Below are positions 1-13,400 of a stretch of 64,000 nucleotides of DNA, piece by piece. Every line of letters begins with the position of its first letter. Position 1 is the first letter of the stretch. A program made the translations under genes and the position numbers. The stretch lies in assembly GCF_000004195.4 (NCBI RefSeq), contig NC_030680.2, forward strand, positions 5,959,495 to 6,023,494. Direction: 5' to 3'. Source of the DNA: Xenopus tropicalis. Taxonomy: Eukaryota > Chordata > Amphibia > Anura > Pipidae. Under the pieces are notes generated by a model that was not told where the DNA came from, searched no databases, and was given only the letters and a program-made list of their open reading frames with translations.

Positions 1-49
1 TGTCTCACTGCTGCCTCTGTCTCTATCCCAACCGTACCTCTCTGAGCCG

Positions 50-960
50 CTGTATCATCTCTCATCCACTGTCCCCCCACCCAATAATCTGTCTCTCACC
101 CATTACCTCCCTCTCTTATCCCCCATCATCCTGTCGTCTCCCACCAACACTACTGGTTCCTATACACTTCTATCTTTCTTTCCCAAGCACTCTCCTGTTT
201 TCCACTCGCTCTTCCATCTCTTCTGCACCATCTTAGTCTAATATCCAATAATATCCAAGGGCCTTATCCATCTGCTTTCCTCTCCCTCTATAAGTCCAGT
301 CACCCAACATCCCCACCCATTACCACCCTATGTCCCCCCTCATCTCCATTCCTATTCTCTCCCACCCACTGTCCTGTCTCCCACCCAATAAATTGTCTCT
401 CACCGTATTCCCCCCCCTCAGACCCACTGCCCAGTCTTTCATTAAACTTTCCCCTCATCTCCCACCTTCTGCTGCTCCACTCATTCCCATCGTCTCCCAC
501 CCACTCTCCTAGTTCTTATATTCTGCCACCGTTCTCTTCCACTCAGTGTCCCCTCTGCCACTCATGTACCAACCTATACCGATACCAACTGGCCCAGTCT
601 CTTATTAACTATTTACCATCCAGTGTCCTCTCTCATCCATATCTATTCCTTTTACACCTCAGAGATCTCCAGTCTACAACCCACTGTTCCCTCTCCAACC
701 AACTCTAATCATTCCCATGTCTCTCTACCTCTATCCTGTCTTTCCCCTGTCTCTTATATTCTCTCTCACCCACTGTCACATCTCCCACCCACTGTTCTGT
801 CTCCCACCCACTGTCCCGTCTCCCACCCACTGTCCCGTCTCCCACCCACTGTCCCGTCTCCCACCCACTGTCCCGTCTCCCACCCACTGTCTTATCTCCC
901 ACCCACTATCCTGTATCCCACCCACTGTCCTATCTCCAACACACTACCCGTGCCTGCCCT
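50..960. repeat. CT-rich degenerate minisatellite, ~19-bp unit
   Basis: A pyrimidine-rich stretch built from variants of ctcccacccactgtcccgt. The unit is nearly perfect at about 780-930 with a 19-bp period and decays upstream into related phrases such as cacccactgtcc and cacccaataa. Reading frames here (for example about 623-979 +) are open only because the repeat lacks stops, and the peptides are low-complexity Pro/Ser/His/Leu. I see no gene in it. Confidence 0.85.
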
Positions 961-1004
961 CCACTCCATTCACTTATAAGCCCAACTGTCTCCATACTAC
1001 ATAA

Positions 1005-1977
1005 CAACATGAATGTTCTTTATAAAGCAAATCAGAAAGTTTCCATTGAGTGCAGACCCTCGTCCCTGTTGCCCCGTACTCCCTGGGGGTCTCTCGGATG
1101 CTCAGGTAGAAACGCTGGAGGTGCCCATAGAGAACACCTGCTCAGTGGCGTTGGCCTTGCTACGGGGCCCTCCATGTAGCGCTCTAACCGTCTCCTCCGC
1201 GCGTCTCTACATTGAAATTCAACAACTCAACTCCACTAATTTCCCAGATGGACTTTAATTCCGCTCTCACGTAGGAAACGCTCGGATGTGAATCCCAGGC
1301 CGGCGGCTCAGACTGCGAGCGCTCGGAAACACAAATTGTACAAGGAACCGACCGGCGTCCATATTAAGCTTCATCAGCTTCTCATTAGCAGAATTCCCAG
1401 GCAAATTCCCACTAAAGGCAACGGAGAAGAACCAGCCCAGTACTGATATTCTATGTAATGTGCTACATTGGGTCACGAGTCAGAACCAGCGAACAGTAAT
1501 GAATGTCTATTGGACAGTTGCTTAGAATTACATTATGTAAACACTTTTTGGGCAGAGTTCCCCTTTAAAAAAAATAGAGAACAAAATTCTACATTTTTTC
1601 TATTTGCCGAAGAGAAACACAAAACAGTTTGTCTGACATTTAGCAAAAGCCCCTGGAAGCAAAGGGAAAGTTTCCCCCCGCAGTTTGATGGATGGCGCCT
1701 TTCAGGGGGACATTAAAGATTCAACAGGTTCCCGCCGTTAGGACGGGTTTGTGACTTAAAGCGACAGGCGCCTGGCGGAGAATAAAAACAGGGAGAGATG
1801 TTTGTTTCCTTTTCTGAACAAATAGCAGCCGGGCCTGGGTTTAAGTGTTGGCTGCGGCAGCACAGAGTACGGGGACCCATTTTGTCCACAGTGGGGCGCT
1901 CTACCCCTTACACCCTTACACCAATACCCCCTACCGAAAACATGGCTGTCTGGGAAAAAACTGCACAGTATGTAAAG
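1005..1977. other. Non-repetitive spacer, no gene recognised
   Basis: Single-copy-looking sequence between the CT-rich repeat and the 30/34-bp array. Short open frames exist (about 1013-1258 + and 1468-1716 +), but they show no recognisable domain and no convincing splice-site context. It could hold conserved noncoding sequence, which cannot be judged without an alignment to related genomes. Confidence 0.5.
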
Positions 1978-4411
1978 TAGATAGGTCAGTGTGGGTCTGT
2001 ATGTGAGTGGATAGGTCAGTGTGGGTCTGTATGTGAGTGGATAGATAGGTCAGTGTGGGTCTGTATGTGAGTGGATAGGTCAGTATGGGTCTGTATGTGA
2101 GTGGATAGAGAGGTCAGTGTGGGTCTGTATGTGAGTGGATAGGTCAGTGTGGGTCTGTATGTGAGTGGATAGATAGGTCAGTGTGGGTCTGTATGTGAGT
2201 GGATAGGTCAGTGTGGGTCTGTATGTGAGTGGATAGATAGGTCAGTGTGGGTCTGTATGTGAGTGGATAGGTCAGTGTGGGTCTGTATGTGAGTGGATAG
2301 GTAGGTCAGTGTGGGTCCTGTATGTGAGTGGATAGGTCAGTGTGGTCTGTATGTGAGTGGATAGATAGGTCAGTGTGGGTCTGTATGTAGTGGATAGGTC
2401 AGTGTGGGTCTGTATGTGAGTGGATAGATAGGTCAGTGTGGGTTCTGTATGTGAGTGGATAGTTCAGTGTGGTCTGTATGTGAGTGGATAGATAGGTCAG
2501 TGTGGGTCTGTATGTGAGTGGATAGGTCAGTGTGGTCTGTATGTGAGTGGATAGGTCAGTGTGGGTCTGTATGTGAGTGGATAGGTCAGTGGTGGGTCTG
2601 TATGTGAGTGGATAGGTCAGTGTGGGTCTGTATGTGAGTGGATAGATAGTCAGTATGGGTCTGTTGTGAGTGATAGGTCAGTGTGGTCTGTATGTGAGTG
2701 GATAGATAGGTCAGTATGGGTCTGTATGTGAGTGGATAGATAGGTCAGTGTGGGTCTGTATGTGAGTGGATAGATAGGTCAGTGTGGGTCTGTATGTGAG
2801 TGGATAGGTCAGTGTGGGTCTGTATGTGAGTGGATAGGTCAGTGTGGGTCTGTATGTGAGTGGATAGATAGGTCAGTGTGGGTCTGTATGTGAGTGGATA
2901 GATAGGTCAGTATGGGTCTGTATGTGAGTGGATAGATAGGTCAGTGTGGGTCTGTATGTGAGTGGATAGATAGGTCAGTGTGGGTCTGTATGTGAGTGGA
3001 TAGGTCAGTGTGGGTCTGTATGTGAGTGGATAGGTCAGTGTGGGTCTGTATGTGAGTGGATAGGTCAGTGTGGGTCTGTATGTGAGTGGATAGATAGGTC
3101 AGTGTGGGTCTGTATGTGAGTGGATAGATAGGTCAGTGTGGGTCTGTATGTGAGTGGATAGATAGGTCAGTGTGGGTCTGTATGTGAGTGGATAGATAGG
3201 TCAGTATGGGTCTGTATGTGAGTGGATAGATAGGTCAGTGTGGGTCTGTATGTGAGTGGATAGGTCAGTGTGGGTCTGTATGTGAGTGGATAGGTCAGTG
3301 TGGGTCTGTATGTGAGTGGATAGTCAGTGTGGGTCTGTATGTGAGTGGATAGGTAAGTGTGGGTCTGTATGTGAGTGGATAGGTCAGTGTGGGTCTGTAT
3401 GTGAGTGGATAGATAGGTCAGTGTGGGTCTGTATGTGAGTGGATAGATAGGTCAGTGTGGGTCTGTATGTGAGTGGATAGGTCAGTGTGGGTCTGTATGT
3501 GAGTGGATAGATAGGTCAGTGTGGGTCTGTATGTGAGTGGATAGATAGGTCAGTGTGGGTCTGTATGTGAGTGGATAGGTCAGTGTGGGTCTGTATGTGA
3601 GTGGATAGGTCAGTGTGGGTCTGTATGTGAGTGGATAGGTAAGTGTGGGTCTGTATGTGAGTGGATAGATAGGTCAGTGTGGGTCTGTATGTGAGTGGAT
3701 AGATAGGTCAGTGTGGGTCTGTATGTGAGTGGATAGATAGGTCAGTGTGGGTCTGTATGTGAGTGGATAGGTCAGTATGGGTCTGTATGTGAGTGGATAG
3801 GTCAGTGTGGGTCTGTATGTGAGTGGATAGGTCAGTGTGGGTCTGTATGTGAGTGGATAGATAGGTCAGTGTGGGTCTGTATGTGAGTGGATAGGTCAGT
3901 GTGGGTCTGTATGTGAGTGGATAGGTCAGTGTGGGTCTGTATGTGAGTGGATAGGTCAGTGTGGGTCTGTATGTGAGTGGATAGGTCAGTGTGGGTCTGT
4001 ATGTGAGTGGATAGATAGGTCAGTGTGGGTCTGTATGTGAGTGGATAGATAGGTCAGTGTGGGTCTGTATGTGAGTGGATAGGTCAGTGTGGGTCTGTAT
4101 GTGAGTGGATAGGTCAGTGTGGGTCTGTATGTGAGTGGATAGATAGGTCAGTGTGGGTCTGTATGTGAGTGGATAGATAGGTCAGTGTGGGTCTGTATGT
4201 GAGGATAGGTCAGTGTGGGTCTGTATGTGAGTGGATAGGTCAGTGTGGGTCTGTATGTGAGTGGATAGGTCAGTGTGGTCTGTATGTGAGTGGATAGGTC
4301 AGTGTGGGTCTGTATGTGAGTGGATAGGTCAGTGTGGGTCTGTATGTGAGTGGATAGGTCAGTGTGGGTCTGTATGTGAGTGGATAGATAGGTCAGTGTG
4401 GGTCTGTATGT

Positions 4412-7400
4412 GAGGATATCAGTGTGGTCTGTATGATGTGATAGATAGTCAGTATGGGTCTTTATGTGATGGATAGATAGCAGTGTGTCCTGTATTGTGA
4501 GTGGATAGAGTAGTCAGTGTGGTCTTATGTGAGGGATAAGTCCAGTGTGGGTCTGTATGTAGTATATCAGTGTGGGTCTGGTGAGTGGATAGGAAGTCAG
4601 TGTTGGTCTGTTATTAGTGGATAGATATCAATGGTCTGTATGTCAAGTGATAGATAGGCAGTGGTCTGTATTGATGGATAATAGGTCAGTTGGTCTGTAT
4701 GTGATGTGGATAGGTCAGTGTGTCTTATCGTGAGTGTATCATGTGGGTCGTTGTGAGTGGATAGGTCAGTTGGTCTGTTATTGAGTGATAATACGTCAGT
4801 GGGTCTGTATGTGAGTGGATAGATAAGGTCAGTTGTGGGTCTGATTGTGATGATCAGATAGTCAGTGTGGTCTGTATTATGATAACAGATTCAGTATCGT
4901 CCTGTATGTGAGTGGATTAGATATCGTCAGTGGTCTGTATGTGATCGATAGTCAGTTGTTAATGTAGTGTAGTGATAGGTCAGTGTGGTCTGTATGGAGG
5001 TGATTAGGTCAGTGTGGGTCTGTATGTAGTGGATAGTAAGTGTGGTTTATGTGAGTGAGATAGTCAGTTGGTCTTGTATTGAGGATAGATAGCGTGTGGG
5101 CTGTATGGAGTGGATAGATAGCAGTTGGTCGTATGGAGTGGATTAGTGGCCAGTGTTCTGTATGTGAGTGAAGATAGAGTCAGTGTGTCTGTATGTGGTG
5201 GATATATAGTCAGTGTGGTCTTAGTATGAATAGGTCAGTGGTGGTCTGTATTAGGATATTCAGTGTGGTCTGTATGTTTGAGTGGATAGTAAGTGGTCTG
5301 TATTGAGTGGATAATAGCAGTTGTGTCTGTATGTGAGTGCGATTAGATAGGTCAGGAGTTCGTATTGATGGATAGATAGGTCAGTGTGGTCTGTATGTGA
5401 GTGATAGGTCAGTATGGGTCTGTAGTGAGTGGAATAGTCAGTGTGGGTCTGTATGTGAGTGGATAGTTCAGTGGGGTCTGTATGTGAGTGGATAGATAGG
5501 TCAGTGTGGTCTTATGTAGTGGACTAGTCAGTTGTGTCTGTATGTGATGGAGTATCAGTGTGGGTCTGTATGTGAGTGACTAGTCAGTGTGGTCTGTATG
5601 TGAGTCGGATAGGTCAGTTGGGTCTGTATGTGAGTGATAGACTAGGTCAGTTTGGGTCTGTAGTGAGTGATAGACTAGGTCAGTGTGTCGATAGTGAGGA
5701 TAGATTCAGTGTGGTCGTGATATGTAGTGGAAGTCAGTGGGGCTGTATGAGTGGATAAGATAGTCAGTGTGGTTCTGTATGTGAGGGATAGATAGTCAGT
5801 GTGGGTCTGTATGATGAAGTGGATAGATAGTCATGTGTGGGTCTGTAGCTGTGTGGATAAGGTCATGTTGGCCTGTATGTGAAAGTGATAGGTTTTCATG
5901 AAGTCTGTTATGGAGTGATAGGTCCATGGTCCTGAGTGAGTTTGAGAGGTCAGTGTGGTCTATCGTATGATAGGTCAGTGGGTCTGATTGTGAATGGATA
6001 GATAGTTCAGGTCGGTCTGTAGTGAAGTAAAGTTCAGTGGTTCTGTATGTGAGTGGATATGGCAGGTGGGTCTGTATGTTGATGGGATTAGTCCAGTCTT
6101 GTGGGTCTGTATTTGATGGGGATAGGTAAAGTGTTGGTCGTATGTGAGTGATAAGGTTCAGTTGGGTCGTTATTGAAGTGATGGTCCAGTGGGTCTGGTA
6201 GCTGAGTGGATAGTTAGTGTGGTCTTATGTGATGGAAAATTAAGGGTTTCATAGGTTCGTAGTGTAGTATAATAAATCAAAGATGTGGTTCTGATGTGAG
6301 TATAGATTAGTTTTCAGTATGGTTCTGTATGTGAGTGGAATAATAGCAAGTGTGGTCTTATGTATGGATAGATAGGTCATGTGGTCTGTTATTGAGTGGA
6401 TTAGTCAGTGTGTCTGTTATGTGAGATGATAGATAGTCCAGTATGGGTTCTGTAATGTAGTGAAAAGCTTCGTGTGGTCTGTATGTGATTGATAGAAGGT
6501 CAGTGTGGTCTGTATGTGACTGATAGATAGCCATATGCGTCTTATGTGTTCTAGATATGTCAGTATGGTCTGTATGTGAGTGGATAGAAGGTCAGTGTGG
6601 TCTGTATGTGAGTGGATAGATATAATCAGGTGTCTGTATCGTGAAATGGATAATAGCAGAGTCTGTATATATAATAGTCAGTCGTGTCTGTATGTGATGA
6701 TAAGTAGTCATGTGGTCTTTATGAGGGATAATAGTCATATGTCTTATGTGATATAGAGTAGTCAGGTTGGGTCTATGTAGTGGATATAGTCAGTATGGTC
6801 TGTATGTGATGGATAATTAGTTCAGTATGGGTCTGATGTAGAATAATAGTCAGTGTGGTCTGTATGCTGAGTAAGATAAGGTCAGGTGGTCTGATGTGAG
6901 GTAAATTTATTCAGAGGTCTGTATTGAGATAGATATTCAGTGGTCTGTATTGAGGATTAGATAGTCTAGTATGGGTCTGTATGTATGTGATAGATAGTCA
7001 GTGTGGTCTGGATGTTGATGGATAGATTAGGCAGATGGTCTGTATGTGAAGTGAAATAGGTCAGGTGATCTGTATTGGTGATAGATAGTCAGGGGTCTGT
7101 ATGGAGTGGATAGATAGGTCAGTATGGTCTGAATGTTGGATAGATATGTCAGTTGGTCTGTTGTGAGATAATAGTCACGTATGGTTGTATGTGAGTGATA
7201 ATAGTCAGTGTGGCTGTATGTGACATAGATAGTCAGTATGGTTCTGTATGTAGTGATAGATTAGGTCAGTGTGGTCGTATGTGAGTGGATAGATAGTCAT
7301 CGTGTCTGTATATGTGATGATATGTCAGTATGGGTCTGTATGTGAGTATAGATAGTCAGTGGTCTGTTGATGATAGATAGTTCATTGTCTGTAGTTAGTG

Positions 7401-10400
7401 GATAGATAGGTCCATCTGTCTGTATGTTGATGATAAGACTTAGTCGTTGGGTCTGTATGTGGAGTGGATATCGTGGTCTGTATGTGATGGGAAGATAGTT
7501 CAGTGGGTCTTATGGAGTAATAGTCACAGTGTGGGTCGTATGTGATGTGGATAATTAGTCAGTGTGGGTCTGATGTGATGATAGTCAGTGTGGTCGTTGT
7601 GAGTTGAACTCATGTGTCTTATGTGAGTGGATATCAGTGTGGGTCTGTTGAGTGATAGTAAGTTGTGGGTCTGTAGTGAATGGAATCTGTGTCTGTAGGT
7701 AGAGTAATAGTCATTATTCTGTATTGATGATAATATCCAGTATGGTCGGTATGTGAGTTGGAATAGTGTCATTGGGTCTGTATGTGAGGGATTAATAGTC
7801 AGTGTGGCGTCTGTATTGAGTGGATATCCAGTGTGTTCTGTATGGAGTGTATTAGTTCAGTGGTCTGATGTGAGGGATAGTTCAGTATGGGGTCGTATTG
7901 AAGGGATAGATAGTCAGTTGGGTCTGCTATTGAGTGGATAGTCATAGGTCGTATGTGAGTGATAGTCAGTGGGTCTGTATAGTGAGTGACTATCATGGGG
8001 TCTGTATTATGGATAGTCAGTGTGTCTGTATGTATGATAGATAGTCATAGTTGTCTGTATGTGAGTGATAGTCATTGTGGTCTGTATGTGAGTGATAATT
8101 AGTCAGTGTGGGTCTGTATCGTATTGGATAGTCAGTTGGTCTGTATGAGATAATTATGTCATTGTGGTCTTTATTGATAGATATGTCAGTATGTTTATGA
8201 GGGGATAGATAGTCATTCGGTCGTATGGAGTGATAGTCCAGTGTCGTATGTGATGATATAGGTCATGTGGGTCTGTATTAGTATATCAGTGGTCTGTATT
8301 GTGATATCAGTGGGTCTGTATGTAGGATTAGATAGTTCAGCTTGCTGTATGTGAGTGATAATAGTCAGTGGGTCTGTATGTTGATGAGAATAATAGTCAT
8401 GTGGTCTGATTATGTATCATAAGATAGTCCAGTATTGTCGTAGTGATGGATAGTTAGTCATGTGCGGTGTCTGTATGTGAAGGATTATTCATTGGTCTGT
8501 AGGAGTGATAGTCATTGGTCTTATTGATGTGATAGGTCAGTGTGGCTTATGTGAGTGGAAAAGTGTGGTCTGTAGTTGAATGGATAGTCAGTGTGTTCTG
8601 TAATTGTGAGTGGATAATAGTCAGCTTGTCGTATCCTGAGTGGATAGAATTAGGTCAGTGTGTCTTATGGGATGGATAGTTAGTGTTCTGTATCGTTGAG
8701 TTGATAAGATATCAGTGGAGTCTGTATTAGTGATATATAAGCGTCCCAGTGTGGTCTTATTGAGTGATATCAGTTGTCTGTATTAGGATAGGTCAGGGGG
8801 TCTGTATGTGAGTGATAGTTAAGTGTGGGGTCTGTATTGTAGTGGATAGATAGGTCCGTGGGTCTGTATTAAGTGGTATATAGTCAGTGTGGTCTGTATT
8901 AATGGATAGATATCATTGTCTGTATTGATGATAGGTCATATGTCTGATATTGATTATAGCGTCAGTGTGCGTCTTGTATTAGTGATAGGTCAGTGTGTCT
9001 GTATGGAGTGGATAGATAGTTCAGTTGGTCTGTATGGAGTGGATAGTCAGTTGTGGTCTGTATTGCAGATAGGTCAGGAGGTCTGTATGGATGATAGTGT
9101 CAGTGGGCTGTAGTAGTGGATAGGTCAGTTTGCGGGTCTGTATGTGAGTGGATAGATATCATGTGTCTGTATGTGAGGGATAGAAGTCAGTGTGTCTTAT
9201 GTGAGTGTAGGTCAGTGTGGTCGATGTGAGTGATATCAGTGTGGGTCTGTATTGATGAAAAAGTCAGTGGGTCTGTATGTGTGAGTGATAGATTAGTCAG
9301 TGTGTGTCTGTATTTGAGTGATAGAAAGTTCGTTGGGGTCTTTAGGATGATATCATGTGGGGTCTTTTATGTGATGAGTAGGTCGTAGTCTGTAATGTGA
9401 TGATGATACGTCATTGGTTCTTATGTGAGGGACAGTCAGTGTGAGTTGTTTATGTGAGTGGATATCATGGAGCTTATGAGTTATAATAGGTCATTGCTCT
9501 TGTTATGTAGTGGAATATCAGTGTTTCTTATTGAGTGACAGTCAGTGTGTCGTGTGAGTGGATAGCATGTGTCTGTTATGTGAGTGGATAAATTGTCGTC
9601 TTTATTGATGGAATCCAGTGGTCTGTATGTATGAATAGCAGGCTGTATGTGAGTGATAGCTCAGTTGGGCTTCTGTATGTGATGATACGCATAGGTCTGT
9701 AGTGATGATAGATAGTCAGTGTGGTCTGTAGTTATGATAGATAGGTCAGTAGCCGGTCTGTATGATGATAGATAGGCAGTTGGTCTGTATTATGGAAATA
9801 GTCAGTATGGTCTGTATGGAGTGGATAGATAGTCAGTGTGGTCTGTATTGTGAGTGGATAGATAGGTCAGTTATGTCTTAATGTCATGGATAGATAGTCA
9901 GTTGGTCTGTATGTGAGTGATATAGTCAGTGTGGTTCTGTAAGTGAGTGGATAGAAGCAGTATGCGTCTGTATGTGTATGGGATAAATAGGCAGTGTGGT
10001 CTGATATGTGAACTGGATACATAGGTCATATGGTCTGTATGTGAATGGATAATAGTCAGTGTGTCTGTATGGAGTTTATAGATAGCAGTGTGGTCGTATT
10101 GAGTGTGATTAATAGTCATGTGGGTCTGTATGGAGTGGAGTTAGATAGGTCAGTTGGTCTGTGAGTGATGGATAATAGGCCATATGGTCTGTTATTTTGA
10201 TGATAGATAGGTCAGTTGGAAGGGTCTGTATTGATGATAGATAGTTTCATAGTTCTTTGTGAGTGGTTAATATTCAGTGTTCTTGTATTGATGGATAGAT
10301 AGGTCAGTATGGTACTATGTGATGGATAATAGTTCAGTTGTCTGATGTGATGATAATAGGTCCATTGGGTCTGTAATTGAAGTGTATAGTCCATGTATGT

Positions 10401-13400
10401 TCTGTATTGCAGTGATTAGATAAGTCTAGTGTGGGTCTGTATGCTGAGTGATAAAAGGCAGTGTGTCTGACATTGTGAGGATAATAGGTCAGTTGTCTTG
10501 TATGAAGTGATTAATAGGTTCCAGTGTGGTCTGTATGTAGTGATAGCAGTAGGGTCTGTTATGGAGTGATAAGATAGTCAGTTGTCTGCTATGTTGATGA
10601 TAATAGTCATGTGTGTCTGTTATTGAGTGGATTAATAGGTCAGTTGTCTGTATGTGGAGTGGATAGATAGCATTGGTCTTATGTGATGATTAGGTCATTG
10701 GTCTGTATTGAGTGGATAGCAGTATGGTCTGTATTGATGTGATAGGTAATTGGGTCGGTTATGGATCATATCAGGTGCGTCTGTAGGTGAGTGATAATAG
10801 GTCAGTAGGTCTGTATTGTGAGTGGAGAATAATCAGTATGCTTCAGTATTGATGGATAAAGTAACATTGGGTCTTATGTGACTGTAGATAGTCAGTGTGT
10901 CGTATGTGATGTGGATAGGTCAGTTGCGTATGTGATGATAGGTCAGTGTGGGTCTGTAGTGAGGGAAAGATATTCAGGGGCTGTATGTGTAGCGATAGCA
11001 TAAGGCAGTGGGTCTGTTATGTGAGTGATAGTCATTTGGTCTGTATGTGATGAATAGGTCATGTGGTCTGTATGTGGGATGTATAGACATCAGTATGGTC
11101 TGGGATGGAGTGATAGTCGTGTGTCGTAGTGATGATAGATGATCATGTGGGTCTTATGTGAGTGGATATAGTCATGTGTGGGTCTGTATTGTGAAGTGAC
11201 AGGTCAGTTGGCTTATGTGAGTCGATAGGTCATGTGGGTCTGGTATGGAGTGGATTAGGTCAGTGTGGTCTGTATGAGTGGAAGTCAGCTTGGGTCGTAT
11301 GTGAGTGGATAATACGTGGCTGTATTGAGTGATAGATAGGTCATTGGGTCTGTATGTGAGTGATATCAGTATGCGGTCGTATGTATGATAAGTCAGTTGG
11401 TCTGTATGTTATGTTAGTAGATATCAGTGCGTCTGTATTGATGGATAGATAGGTCAGTCGGGGTCTGTATGTGAGTGGATAATAGTCATGTGGGTCTGTA
11501 TTGATGGATAGGTCATGTGGGTCTGTATGAGTGATAATAGTCTCCAGTGTGGTCTGTATGTGAGTGATAGATAGTCAGTGTGGGTCCTGATATCTGAGTG
11601 ATTAGATAGTCATGTGTGGTCTGTATGTGTATGTGATAGAAATAGGTCAGTTGGGTCTGTATAAATATAGCGTCAGTGTGGTCTGTAAGGGAGTGGAGCA
11701 TGTGGATTGTGGTCTATAATGTGATGGATAGTAAGGTGGTCTGCTATGTGAGTGGATAGGCATGTGGTCTGTAGGTGAGTGCAATAATAGCAATATGGTC
11801 TGTATGTGTGATAGAAGGTCATATGGTCTGTATTGATGATAATTAGTCATGTGGTCTGATATGTGAGTTATAGATTAGTCGATTTGTCTTATGTGAGTGA
11901 TAGTCATGTGTCTGATGTGAGTGGAAGTTCAGGTGTGTCTGTATGAGGAAGATAGCAGTGGTCTTATGTGAGTGATAGCGTCAGTGTGGTCTTGTATGTG
12001 AGTGATAGTCAGTGTGTCTGATATGTGAGGGATATCAGTATGGGTCTTGTTATGTAGTGGATAATAGGTCAGTATGGGTTCTATATGTGAGTGGATAGGT
12101 CGTGTGTTCGTATTGAGATAATAGTCACTGTGGTCTGTATGTAGTGGATAATAGCAAGTCGTGGAGGTCGTATGTGAGGATAGATAGCAGTATGTCTGTA
12201 TGTGAGTTGGATAGATTAGTCATGTGTCTGTTATGTGAGTGGATAGATATCAGTTGGGCTTATGTGAGTGGATAGTCAGGTGCTGTAGAGTGACTATCAG
12301 GTGGCTGTATGAGTGATAGATAGTCAGTGTGGTCTGTATGTGGACTGGAAGTCGCAGCTGTGGGTCTGTTATGTGATAGGTCAGTGTGGCGGTATGTGAG
12401 TGATAGTCAGTTGGTCGTATGTGAGTATAGGTCAGCTGGGTCTGTATGTGAGTGGATAGATAGTTCAGTGCTGCTGTTCTGTAGAGTGGATAGAATAGGT
12501 CATGTGGTCTGTATTAGATAATAGGTCATACTGGTCGTATGGACGATAGTCAGTATGGTCTGTATTGAGTGGATAAGTCAGTGGCGTCTGTATGTGGAGT
12601 GGATAGATAGGTCAGTTGGTCTGTATTGATGATGGCAGTTGTGCGGTCTGTATTGAAGGATGGTCAGCTGTGCGGTATGGAGGATAGATTTCAGTAGTCT
12701 GGGTATGTGAGTGGATAATAGTCAGTGGTCTGTATTGCAGTGGATAGAGTAGTCATGTGCTTATTTGATGATAATAGGTCAGTGTGGTCTTATGTGAGTG
12801 AATAGCAAGTGGGGTCTGATGTGTAGGGATAAGTATCAGTGGGTGTCTGTATTAGTGATACTAGCAATGGTCTTGTAGTGATGGACTATCATTGGGTCTG
12901 TATGTGATGAAATATCAGTATGGTCTGTATTGAGGGATAATAAGGTCATTGGTCCTGTATGTGAGTGAGAAGATAGGTCATGTGGTCTATATGTGAGGGA
13001 TATATAGTGTCAGTTGGGTCTGTTATGTGATGGGATGTTCATTGGTCTGTATTGAGTGGATGGTCAGTATTGTTGTTATGTGAGTGGATAATATCATTGG
13101 TCTGATGTGAGTGGATAGTCAGTGTGTGTCTTTATGTAGTGGATGTCAGTGTGGCTGTTGTGAGTGATGGTCATATGGTCTGTTATTGAGCTGATAGATT
13201 AGCAGTATGGTCTGTATGGGTGAGTGATAGGTCATTGTACTGTATTGAGTGATGGATAGTCAGTTGCGTCTGTATGTGATTGATTAGATTAGGTCAGTAT
13301 CGGGTCTGTATGGAGTGATTAGATATCATTGTTCGTATGTGAGTGATATATTAGGCAGGTGTCGTAATGTAGTTGAATGATAGTCACTATGGGTCTGTAG